Of a stretch of 64,000 nucleotides of DNA, positions 43,612 through 51,268 are shown in pieces. The notes below the pieces were generated by a model that was not told the DNA's origin, did no database searches, and worked only from the letters and a program-made list of their open reading frames with translations. The stretch is from Oscillospiraceae bacterium (GTDB lineage Bacteria > Bacillota > Clostridia > Oscillospirales > Acutalibacteraceae), in NCBI GenBank assembly GCA_015066175.1, contig SVOW01000005.1, positions 62,001 to 126,000 of the forward strand, read 5' to 3'. Each line of letters starts with the position of its first letter. The first letter of the stretch is position 1. Made by a program: the position numbers and the translations under genes.

Positions 43612-44524
43612 TGCGTTTATTTTCAACGTAAATGAAGAAGAAACAGGTCAGAGAATCGATAAACTCGTTTCAGTAAAATGTGAAACTCTGACCCGTTCAT
43701 ATGTTCAGAAACTTATTGAGAACGGAGACATTCTCGTCAATTCAAAGCCTGTGGGCAAAAACGCTAAAGTTAATTGCGGCGATGTTGTGGTTGTAAGATC
43801 AACAGAGCCTGTAAAGCCTGATATTGTTGCAGAGGATATTCCTCTTGATATAAGATATGAGGATGATTGTCTGCTTGTGGTCAACAAACCTAAAGGAATG
43901 GTTGTTCACCCTGCAGCAGGCAATTTTGACGGCACTCTTGTTAATGCTCTTATGCACCATTGCGGTGACAGTCTTTCAGGCATTAATGGCGTTGCACGTC
44001 CCGGCATTGTTCACAGAATTGATAAAAATACAAGCGGCTTGCTTATTGTTGCGAAGAATGACCTTGCTCATCTCAATCTCGCAGAGCAGATAAAAGCACA
44101 TTCTTTCGACAGAGAGTATCAGGCTGTGGTTTATGGGCATCTTAAAGAAAAAGAAGGTATAATCAATGCGCCCATCGGGCGGAATCCAAACAATCGTTTG
44201 CAGATGTGCGTGACGGACAAAAATTCAAAAAACGCCGTAACGCATTATGAAGTAATTGAAGAATACAAAGATTTTACGCATGTTAAACTGATCCTTGAAA
44301 CAGGCAGAACACATCAGATCAGAGTGCATATGAAATATATAGGTCACCCTGTTGCGGGAGATGATGTTTACGGTCCGTCAAAAGTGATTAAAGAACTTTC
44401 GGGCCAGTGTCTTCACGCAGCTGTTATAGGCTTTAAACATCCGGCAAATGGGGAAAAAATAAAAATAACAAGTGAGTTGCCTGAATATTTTACTCGATTT
44501 TTAGGCAAACTTTCTAAAAACTGA
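43604..44524 (+). CDS. rluD: RluD-type 23S rRNA pseudouridine synthase
   Basis: 306 residues. An N-terminal S4 domain (RIDKLVSVKCETLTRSYVQK) and the catalytic domain with HRIDKNTSGLLIVAK, where the Asp is the nucleophile, then RTHQIRVHMKYIGHPVAGD. It makes pseudouridines in 23S rRNA. Linked lspA-rluD is common in Firmicutes. RluA/RluC-type specificity cannot be excluded. Confidence 0.93.
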   Translation: MVDAFIFNVNEEETGQRIDKLVSVKCETLTRSYVQKLIENGDILVNSKPVGKNAKVNCGDVVVVRSTEPVKPDIVAEDIPLDIRYEDDCLLVVNKPKGMVVHPAAGNFDGTLVNALMHHCGDSLSGINGVARPGIVHRIDKNTSGLLIVAKNDLAHLNLAEQIKAHSFDREYQAVVYGHLKEKEGIINAPIGRNPNNRLQMCVTDKNSKNAVTHYEVIEEYKDFTHVKLILETGRTHQIRVHMKYIGHPVAGDDVYGPSKVIKELSGQCLHAAVIGFKHPANGEKIKITSELPEYFTRFLGKLSKN

Positions 44525-44539
44525 CGGAGGTGGCTAACT

Positions 44540-45382
44540 TTGGAGTCAGCAATAAAAAAACAACTTAAAATCAAAGCATGTAAGGTCAGAATGGGAATCG
44601 TTGAAGGTGTATTCAACGCAAAATCAGGTCATCCCGGTGGTTCACTTTCAATCGCCGATATCTTGACTTATCTCTATTTCAACGAGATGAGAATTGACCC
44701 TAAAAATCCCGATGATGAAAACCGCGACCGTTTTGTTCTTTCAAAAGGTCACACAGCACCTGCTTTATATGCTTGCCTTGCACACAGAGGATTTTTCCCT
44801 GTTGAAGAACTTAAAACATTGAGAAAAACAGGTTCAATGCTTCAGGGTCATCCCAGTATGAGAAAGACTCCCGGTGTTGATATGAGCACAGGCTCTCTCG
44901 GTCAGGGCATTTCAACCGCTGCAGGTATGGCACTCGGTGCTAAAATTTCAGGCAAAGATTTCAGAGTTTACACAGTCCTTGGTGACGGTGAAATTCAGGA
45001 AGGTCAGGTCTGGGAAGCAGCAATGTACGCAAGTGCAAAAGGTCTTGATAACCTTGTTGCTGTTATTGACAACAACAATCTTCAGATTGACGGCACAGTT
45101 GCACAGGTTAACTCTCCTTATCCGATTCCTGAAAAATTCAAGGCTTTTGGCTGGAATGTAATTGAAATCTGCGCACATTCATTCGATGAAATTGAAGCAG
45201 CATTTGCATCAGCAAAGGAATTCAAAGGCAAACCTACAGCGATTATTGCAAAGTCAATCAAAGGCAAGGGTGTAAGCTTTATGCAAGACCAGTGTGGCTG
45301 GCACGGCAAAGCTCCCAATGCTGATGAATACGAGCTTGCAATGAAAGAACTGAATGCAAAGCTTATTGAATTGGAGGCGTAA
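44540..45382 (+). CDS. Transketolase, N-terminal (TPP-binding) subunit
   Basis: 280 residues beginning at TTG 44540, seven bases after GGAGGTG; the first ATG would remove a conserved N-terminal helix. It contains SGHPGGSLS, DRFVLSKGHTAPALYA and the TPP motif GDGEIQEGQVWEA. In split transketolases this half binds thiamine pyrophosphate. The C-terminal half starts four bases after it ends, so the two form one enzyme of the non-oxidative pentose phosphate path. Confidence 0.94.
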   Translation: MESAIKKQLKIKACKVRMGIVEGVFNAKSGHPGGSLSIADILTYLYFNEMRIDPKNPDDENRDRFVLSKGHTAPALYACLAHRGFFPVEELKTLRKTGSMLQGHPSMRKTPGVDMSTGSLGQGISTAAGMALGAKISGKDFRVYTVLGDGEIQEGQVWEAAMYASAKGLDNLVAVIDNNNLQIDGTVAQVNSPYPIPEKFKAFGWNVIEICAHSFDEIEAAFASAKEFKGKPTAIIAKSIKGKGVSFMQDQCGWHGKAPNADEYELAMKELNAKLIELEA

Positions 45383-45386
45383 GAAT

Positions 45387-46334
45387 ATGGCAGATGTAAT
45401 TAAAAAGGCTACAAGAGAAGCATATGGTGCTTCTTTGGCTGAACTTGGTGCAGTTAATGAAAAAGTTATTGTTCTTGATGCCGACCTTGCAGAAGCAACA
45501 AAAACAGGTATGTTCAAAAAAGCATTTCCTGAAAGATTTTTCGATACAGGTATTGCAGAAAGCAATATGATGGGTATTGCAGGCGGTCTTGCAACAACGG
45601 GTTATACAGTTTTTGCAAGTTCATTTGCAATGTTTGCAGCGGGCAGAGCTTTCGAGCAGGTGAGAAACACAATCGGCTATCCCGGACTCAATGTTAAAAT
45701 TGGTGCAACTCACGCAGGTATTTCTGTTGGTGAAGACGGTGCAAGCCATCAGTGCTGTGAAGATATTGCTCTTATGAGAACAATTCCCGGTATGACAATT
45801 GTTAACCCCGCTGACGATGTTGAAGCAAGAGCAGCAGTTTTTGCAGCTGCAGAAAACTATGGTCCTTTCTATCTCCGCTTCGGCAGACTTGCAACTCCCA
45901 GAATTTATGATGAAAATTATAAATTTGAACTGGGCAAAGGCGTTCAGCTTAAAGAAGGTACTGATGTTACAATCATCGCAACAGGTCTTATGGTTAATGA
46001 AGCACTTATTGCTGCTGAAAACCTCGAAAAAGAAGGCATCAGCGCAGCAGTTGTGAATATCCACACTATCAAACCTATTGACAAAGATATTATCATCAAA
46101 GCAGCAAAAGAAACAGGCTGTATCGTTACAAGTGAAGAACACAGTGTTATCGGCGGTCTTGGCTCAGCAGTAAGCGAAGTTGTTACTGAAACTTGCCCTG
46201 TGCCTGTTGTGAAACATGGTGTTTATGATGAATTTGGTCAGTCAGGTCCTGCAGTAGAACTTCTTAAAGTTTACGGCCTTGATGCAGAACACATTGCAGA
46301 AAAAGCAAAAGAAGCAATTGCCCTTAAAAAATAA
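45387..46334 (+). CDS. Transketolase, C-terminal subunit
   Basis: 315 residues from ATG 45387 after GGAGG. It holds the pyrimidine-binding domain (FFDTGIAESNMMGIAGGLA) and the C-terminal domain (VNIHTIKPIDKDII; TSEEHSVIGGLGSAV). It partners the upstream half. A terminator-like hairpin follows before spoIIAA. Confidence 0.94.
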   Translation: MADVIKKATREAYGASLAELGAVNEKVIVLDADLAEATKTGMFKKAFPERFFDTGIAESNMMGIAGGLATTGYTVFASSFAMFAAGRAFEQVRNTIGYPGLNVKIGATHAGISVGEDGASHQCCEDIALMRTIPGMTIVNPADDVEARAAVFAAAENYGPFYLRFGRLATPRIYDENYKFELGKGVQLKEGTDVTIIATGLMVNEALIAAENLEKEGISAAVVNIHTIKPIDKDIIIKAAKETGCIVTSEEHSVIGGLGSAVSEVVTETCPVPVVKHGVYDEFGQSGPAVELLKVYGLDAEHIAEKAKEAIALKK

Positions 46335-46370
46335 ATATAACTGCCAATTTTCGGCATAAAATGTAACTTG

Positions 46371-46402
46371 AATTCCTTATCATTTAATGGTAAGGAATTT
46401 TT
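46371..46402 (+). terminator. Terminator-like hairpin between transketolase and spoIIAA
   Basis: Perfect 9-bp stem (46371-46379 with 46391-46399) then Ts. It ends only about 20 bases before the spoIIAA start, just ahead of its ribosome site. Confidence 0.7.
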
Positions 46403-46424
46403 GTTTTATCAGGGAGGTAAAAAG

Positions 46425-46736
46425 ATGAATCTTGATTTTTCAGATGGTGTGTTAACAGTTTTTCTCGATGGTGAAATAGACCATCACACAGCACCATCAA
46501 TACGAGAAACAATTGACGAAAAAATATTGCAGGACAAGCCACGGGTTTTAAAACTTGATTACGGGTCAGTTACTTTTATGGATAGTTCAGGAATTGGTCT
46601 GATTATGGGCAGATATAAACTGATCAATTCCTGTTCAGGTGAAATTGAGGTAGTGAATATTCCGAAAAATATGGAAAAGGTTGTAAAACTTTCAGGCATT
46701 GAAAAACTCGGGAAAGTTACTGTAAAGGAGGATTAA
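46425..46736 (+). CDS. spoIIAA: Anti-sigma F factor antagonist SpoIIAA
   Basis: 103 residues from ATG 46425 after GGGAGGT; the ORF could open 57 bases earlier but that part spans the hairpin. STAS domain with the phosphorylated serine motif FMDSSGIGLIMGRYK. Unphosphorylated SpoIIAA frees sigma F from SpoIIAB in the forespore. First gene of the classical spoIIA operon. Confidence 0.95.
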   Translation: MNLDFSDGVLTVFLDGEIDHHTAPSIRETIDEKILQDKPRVLKLDYGSVTFMDSSGIGLIMGRYKLINSCSGEIEVVNIPKNMEKVVKLSGIEKLGKVTVKED

Positions 46737-46737
46737 A

Positions 46738-47184
46738 ATGAAACCAATCAATACAATGAAAACAGAAATAGAAAGTCGCTCAGTAAATGAAAGCTTTGCA
46801 CGTGTGTGCGTTGCAGCCTTTGTGTCACAGCTTGACCCCACCGTGGAAGAATTGAGCGATATAAAAACAGCCGTCAGCGAAGCTGTCACCAACTCAATTG
46901 TCCATGGCTACAAGGAAGGAAAGGGAAAAATTTACATAACAGCTTCAGTTTTTGAAAACGCAATTGTAAAAATAAAAATCCGCGATAAAGGCTGCGGAAT
47001 AGAAAATATCAAAGAAGCAATGCAACCGCTTTTTACAACAATGGGCGGCGAAAGAGCAGGCCTCGGCTTTGCTGTAATGGAAAGTTTTATGGATAAAGTG
47101 AAAGTGATTTCACATGTGGGAAAAGGCACAACAGTAACTCTTGAAAAGAAAATTAACGGAAGATTTCTAGCAGATGATAAGTGA
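46738..47184 (+). CDS. spoIIAB: Anti-sigma F factor SpoIIAB
   Basis: 148 residues, starting one base after spoIIAA's stop. GHKL kinase fold with AVSEAVTNSIVHGY (N box), IRDKGCGI (G1) and GERAGLGFAVMESFMD (G2). It binds and holds sigma F, and phosphorylates SpoIIAA. It overlaps sigF by 11 bases. Confidence 0.96.
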   Translation: MKPINTMKTEIESRSVNESFARVCVAAFVSQLDPTVEELSDIKTAVSEAVTNSIVHGYKEGKGKIYITASVFENAIVKIKIRDKGCGIENIKEAMQPLFTTMGGERAGLGFAVMESFMDKVKVISHVGKGTTVTLEKKINGRFLADDK

Positions 47185-47839
47185 AAAGTCAAGAAGCAGT
47201 ATGATTGAAGACAATATCGGTCTTGTTCATTCCTGCGCCAATAGATTCAGAGGCAGAGGGGTAGAATATGACGATTTGTTTCAGGCAGGCTGCGTTGGTC
47301 TTATAAAAGCTGCTGACGGCTTTGAAGAAGAAAGAGGATTCAGCTTTTCGACCTATGCCGTGCCGGTGATTCTTGGCGAAATCAAGCGTATTTTCCGTGA
47401 TGGCGGAACAGTAAAGGTTTCGCGTGCAATGAAAGAGAAAATAAGAGAAGTGCTGAAAATTAAAGAAAAAATGACAGAACAATCAGGCGTTGAGCCCACA
47501 GTAAGCCAGTTGGCAGAAAAAATGAATATGAGCCTTGCCGAAACAGCTCAATTGCTTACTGCTTCAATGCCGATAGTGTCGCTTACGGGAGATGATGAAA
47601 ACTCAGGCAGGGAATTTGACATTCCCGTTGAAGCGCCTGAAGAAAAAATTTCAGAAAAACTTGCTCTCAGGCAGACTCTTGATTCCCTTGAAGAAGAGGA
47701 ACGCAAAATAATAGAATTGCGGTATTATAAAGGATTTACCCAATCAAAAACCGCAGAAATTCTCAATTTATCGCAAGTGCAGATTTCACGCAAAGAAAAG
47801 AAAATACTTCTTAAAATGCGTAAAAAACTGATTTACTGA
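47174..47839 (+). CDS. sigF: Sporulation sigma factor SigF
   Basis: 221 residues. Sigma regions 2 (DLFQAGCVGLIKAADGFEEE; FSFSTYAVPVILGEIKR), 3 (TVSQLAEKMNMSLAE) and 4 (IIELRYYKGFTQSKTAEILN) are in order. It is the first forespore-specific sigma factor, so the host is, or descends from, a spore former. The start overlaps spoIIAB, as in Bacillus. Confidence 0.95.
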   Translation: MISEKSRSSMIEDNIGLVHSCANRFRGRGVEYDDLFQAGCVGLIKAADGFEEERGFSFSTYAVPVILGEIKRIFRDGGTVKVSRAMKEKIREVLKIKEKMTEQSGVEPTVSQLAEKMNMSLAETAQLLTASMPIVSLTGDDENSGREFDIPVEAPEEKISEKLALRQTLDSLEEEERKIIELRYYKGFTQSKTAEILNLSQVQISRKEKKILLKMRKKLIY

Positions 47840-47849
47840 ATTTTGGTGG

Positions 47850-47878
47850 TTGAAAATAAGTATTATCTGTGTTACAAT
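47850..47878 (+). promoter_or_regulatory. Sigma-A type promoter for the tyrosine phosphatase gene
   Basis: TTGAAA (47850-47855), 17-base spacer, TACAAT (47873-47878). Confidence 0.6.
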
Positions 47879-47917
47879 TCAAGAAAGACTCATAAATGAT
47901 TTTTTGAGGTTGCTTTT

Positions 47918-48727
47918 ATGAACAGTAAGAAAACTATGATAAGAAGAATACATCTTGAAAAACTTGAAAACACACGCGACCTGGGCGGATTTATTGCAGA
48001 AAACGGCAGAAAAATAAAACCCTTCCGCCTTATCAGAAGCGGAGAGTTGGCAAAGGCAACAAGTCAGGACATCTACACTCTTACTGAAAAATATAACCTG
48101 AAAACAATTGTTGATTTGCGTACCGATATTGAAATTGAAAGAAAACCTGACCCTGAAATTGATGGTGTGAATTACATTAATCTGCCTGTTGTTGACGAGG
48201 CAACTGTTGGGATAACAAGGGAAAAAACTGCAGCTGCATCTGCGGTTAAACTGATAAAAACAATGGATATTTCTGCCACAGAATATATGCAGAATATGTA
48301 CAGAGCACTTGTTGTAAACGAAACTTCAATTAATGTGCTGAAAAATTTTTTTGAATTGCTTCTGGCTAGCGAAGATGGTGCTGTGCTTTTCCACTGCAGT
48401 GCAGGTAAAGACAGAGTAGGTGCATTGACAGCAATTCTTCTTTCGATTCTCGGCGTCAGCAGAGATGTAATTATTAAAGATTATCTCGCAACGCAGAAAT
48501 TCGGCGAAAAGTTCAACAGAAAATACAAGCTCGCAGCAATTCTCATTTCAAAAAATAAAAGGGTGTCTGAATATGCAAATGTTTTTCTCAGCACAAATAA
48601 AGAATTTCTTATGGCTTTTTTTGATGAAATCGAAGAAAAATACGGTACAGTTTTAAACTATGCCGAAAAATGCCTCGATCTTGACGCGGAAAAACAGAAT
48701 AAACTCAAGGCAATGTATCTTGAATAA
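47918..48727 (+). CDS. Tyrosine-protein phosphatase (Tyr_phosphatase_3 type)
   Basis: 269 residues. An N-terminal NTRDLGGF motif and the P-loop HCSAGKDRVG with catalytic C160 fit the bacterial Tyr_phosphatase_3 family, some of which act on phosphoinositides as well as phosphotyrosine. No signal peptide. It lies 11 bases before a lipoprotein gene. Confidence 0.9.
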   Translation: MNSKKTMIRRIHLEKLENTRDLGGFIAENGRKIKPFRLIRSGELAKATSQDIYTLTEKYNLKTIVDLRTDIEIERKPDPEIDGVNYINLPVVDEATVGITREKTAAASAVKLIKTMDISATEYMQNMYRALVVNETSINVLKNFFELLLASEDGAVLFHCSAGKDRVGALTAILLSILGVSRDVIIKDYLATQKFGEKFNRKYKLAAILISKNKRVSEYANVFLSTNKEFLMAFFDEIEEKYGTVLNYAEKCLDLDAEKQNKLKAMYLE

Positions 48728-48738
48728 GAGGGGATAAT

Positions 48739-49257
48739 ATGAAAAAATCAATTTGTCTTTTAATGGCATTTATAATGTGTTTTTCTCTTGCATCGTGCTC
48801 ATCAAAAGAAGAAGAGCCGACCACAACAGACCAGTATCTGCATGTTGCGCCTATTTTAGGTGTAAAAATAGAAACTGAAGATAATGCAGGCTTTTACGCA
48901 TTAACTAAAAACGGTGCATATACATGGCTTGAAACAAAAGAAACAGGCGAAGAAAAAGTATGGTCACATACAGGTGCTTTCTGCCTTGATATGGAAGACA
49001 CACTTTGTAAATTCACCCGAGAGCAGACAGGCGGAAAAGTTACGCTTCAATTCACAGGAAATGTGGCTGATTATAAAATTTATCAGGCACCTTGCGAAGA
49101 AATCGAAAGCGATAAAAAGCAGATAATCGACGAGAAATACCTGATAGGCTCTAATTCTCCTACAATTGTTTTCCCTGAAAGCGGAAAATACTATTACGTA
49201 GTAGATGTAACTTATTTCGAGGGTCAGGTGCCCTATGGCTTTATGCTTGCAGAATAA
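48739..49257 (+). CDS. Putative lipoprotein
   Basis: 172 residues with a lipoprotein signal peptide ending in the lipobox LASC, so the mature protein starts at Cys 21. The remaining ~150 residues form a probable beta-rich domain with no family I recognise. Probably co-transcribed with the tyrosine phosphatase and ended by a terminator at 49262. Confidence 0.8.
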   Translation: MKKSICLLMAFIMCFSLASCSSKEEEPTTTDQYLHVAPILGVKIETEDNAGFYALTKNGAYTWLETKETGEEKVWSHTGAFCLDMEDTLCKFTREQTGGKVTLQFTGNVADYKIYQAPCEEIESDKKQIIDEKYLIGSNSPTIVFPESGKYYYVVDVTYFEGQVPYGFMLAE

Positions 49258-49261
49258 AAAT

Positions 49262-49298
49262 AAATCCCATTTTGTCGTAAAGGCAGAATGGGATTTTT
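49262..49298 (+). terminator. Rho-independent terminator after the lipoprotein
   Basis: 10-bp stem (49262-49271 with 49287-49296) then Ts. Confidence 0.8.
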
Positions 49299-49360
49299 CG
49301 TTTGTTATCTTGATTTCAGAGACTTTTCAAATGATTATTTTTTTACAGCCCCTTAATCTT

Positions 49361-50413
49361 TTATATCGCATAGAAATTGCTTTCCCATGCAGGGATGTAT
49401 CTGTGCTGTCTGAAATAAAATTTATAATCATCTCTTATTTCATTTATTGCAATGGGAATTGAAAACATATCTTCGTTTCTGTGATATGCGCAGATGTATA
49501 ACTTCGGTTTATGCATTCTGATTGTGTTTTCTGCACCCTTGATTGCATCAATTTCGCTTCCCTCAATATCCATTTTGAGAAGTGAAATTTTTTCTTTTAT
49601 AAGTGTGTCAATTTTCACAGCCTGAATTTCTTCGCCCTCGTCAGAAATTTTTGATTGTCTGCCTGCTGATTTTTTGAATTTAAGCACAGTGTCTTCTTTG
49701 TATGCCGCCACGTTGAAGCTTTCAACAAAATCATATTTTTCAGTGTTGCGTACAAGCTTTGTAAAGTTTTTCTTATCAGGCTCAAGAGCGAAAATTTTCT
49801 TCACTCCGCCACCTGAAGCGAAAACAAATTCTTCCACAGTGTCACCGTTATATGCGCCTAAATCTGCAATAACCTCGTCTTCGCTTATTTTCAGAATATT
49901 CTCATACACTTCATTCTTTTCGCTGAAAGAGGGGATGAGGTATTCTAATTTTCCGCTGATTTTGAAGTTTAAAAGATTGATGTATGTTTCTCTTGATTTG
50001 TCATCTGCAAGGAGCGAAAAAGCCTTGTCGAATCTGTCTTCGTTTTCTTTTACAAACTCTCTTGTGAAAAGTCCGTCGCCTGCAACAGGCACAGTCAGCG
50101 AATAAAAAGGATGCTTTCTGCTCATTTCGTAAACGCGGTTAATTGTGGCGTCATCTTTGACTGCAAAAGTCATCAGTGAAACAAAATCACCGTAGATTTC
50201 TACTGCCTCTGAATATTTAAGCACCTTTTTGCCGTGAAAATGGTGACCTCTTACAAATTCATCGCTAGCATATACATCTTTGTATTCAATGCCGAATTGA
50301 TTCAATCTTTCGATTATCATATCAGCACCGTTTCCCATTCCGTAAAGCAGAATCGGTCTGCTTTCGCTTTTCAGCTTCTGCCAGACCGTTTCTTCGTAAA
50401 TATTCTCAAGCAT
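49361..50413 (-). CDS. FkbM-family methyltransferase
   Basis: 350 residues from the ATG at 50413, one base after the stop of the gene before it; the ribosome site is weak, so an earlier overlapping start (to 50461) is possible. An N-terminal ~140-residue Rossmann-like region (ILLYGMGNGADM) precedes the SAM-binding FkbM domain: VIADLGAYNGDTVEEF, FALEPDKKNF, and LLKMDIEGSEIDAIKGAE. FkbM enzymes methylate hydroxyl groups on glycans or natural products. Last gene of an operon with a c-di-AMP receptor, DUF1854 and an ABC exporter. Confidence 0.85.
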   Translation of the reverse strand: MLENIYEETVWQKLKSESRPILLYGMGNGADMIIERLNQFGIEYKDVYASDEFVRGHHFHGKKVLKYSEAVEIYGDFVSLMTFAVKDDATINRVYEMSRKHPFYSLTVPVAGDGLFTREFVKENEDRFDKAFSLLADDKSRETYINLLNFKISGKLEYLIPSFSEKNEVYENILKISEDEVIADLGAYNGDTVEEFVFASGGGVKKIFALEPDKKNFTKLVRNTEKYDFVESFNVAAYKEDTVLKFKKSAGRQSKISDEGEEIQAVKIDTLIKEKISLLKMDIEGSEIDAIKGAENTIRMHKPKLYICAYHRNEDMFSIPIAINEIRDDYKFYFRQHRYIPAWESNFYAI

Positions 50414-50414
50414 A

Positions 50415-50741
50415 TTAATATTTGTCCATGCTGTCAACGCTGAGCACAAACACTGTTGCACCGCCCACGCTTACTTCTTTTGCTGTGTCAAGCTCGCTCA
50501 TATGAGTGCCGAATGTTGCAGTTGAAGCAGCAGTGTGGGTACGGGTCTGTGAATATTTTGAAATAATTGCTTTTGCTCTTTCAACATCCGTGTCTTCAGA
50601 GCCGATAAGCAATGTTGTGTTGCCTACCATAAGAAAACCGCCTGTTGTTGAAAGTTTTGTAACTGTGAATTTTTCTTTTGTAAGTGCTGAAGAAACAACA
50701 GCACTGTCATCATTGTTTACAATAGCAAGAATAAGTTTCAT
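50415..50741 (-). CDS. darA: Cyclic-di-AMP receptor (DarA/PstA family)
   Basis: 108 residues, PII-like fold: MKLILAIVNNDDSAVVSSAL, TGGFLMVGNTTLLIG and the long loop then GGATVFVLSVD. The family binds cyclic di-AMP, often without a known target. It lies 16 bases after the DUF1854 gene in one operon. Its target might be encoded in this operon, but that is a guess. Confidence 0.92.
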   Translation of the reverse strand: MKLILAIVNNDDSAVVSSALTKEKFTVTKLSTTGGFLMVGNTTLLIGSEDTDVERAKAIISKYSQTRTHTAASTATFGTHMSELDTAKEVSVGGATVFVLSVDSMDKY

Positions 50742-50757
50742 AATTTTTCTCCTTAAA

Positions 50758-51246
50758 TCAAATGTCGGGAAGCATCATCTTAATGCTTCGTTTGTCAAGT
50801 TTGTAAAGGTCAGTGATTTCATATCTGTTATCACTGCCGTCTTTAATAAGGATACGCCCGTCGTAAAGTGTTTTGATTGCTGTAAGGCTGTTTCTCAGTT
50901 CAAATGTGTATCTGCCTTTGTCTGTGTCAACTGTCCACATCCAGATGCTGAACTTTTCATAACGTTTAACAAAACGAGTGATTTTGGGAATCATATAATA
51001 TTCATCAAGTGCACTCTGCAATGCTGCTTTGCTTTCAGGCAGAAGGTTGTCGATGTTTCTGATAATTGCGCGTTCATTACCTTCGCTGTCAAGCAACGAT
51101 ATGTATTTGTTAAGACCGCTTATAGGGAAAAGTCTGTGTGGTTCAAGTTCATAAAGCTTTTCATCAGAGCCGTAAAACTCTGCATCTATGAAAATCTTAT
51201 CGTTTACAGTAAGTTTAACTTCAGGACCTTCGATATATTTTAACAT
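50758..51246 (-). CDS. DUF1854 protein
   Basis: 162 residues. The pattern RLFPISGLNKYISLLDSEGN, DEYYMIPKITRF and WMWTVDTDKGRYTFELRN is that of DUF1854. The family usually lies next to an ABC exporter, as here (22 bases after it), and in some bacteria both are linked to cyanophycin metabolism genes; none is seen in this window. No membrane segment; cytoplasmic partner or regulator of the exporter is likely. Confidence 0.82.
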   Translation of the reverse strand: MLKYIEGPEVKLTVNDKIFIDAEFYGSDEKLYELEPHRLFPISGLNKYISLLDSEGNERAIIRNIDNLLPESKAALQSALDEYYMIPKITRFVKRYEKFSIWMWTVDTDKGRYTFELRNSLTAIKTLYDGRILIKDGSDNRYEITDLYKLDKRSIKMMLPDI

Positions 51247-51268
51247 ATTTCACACACTCCTTTCAACC

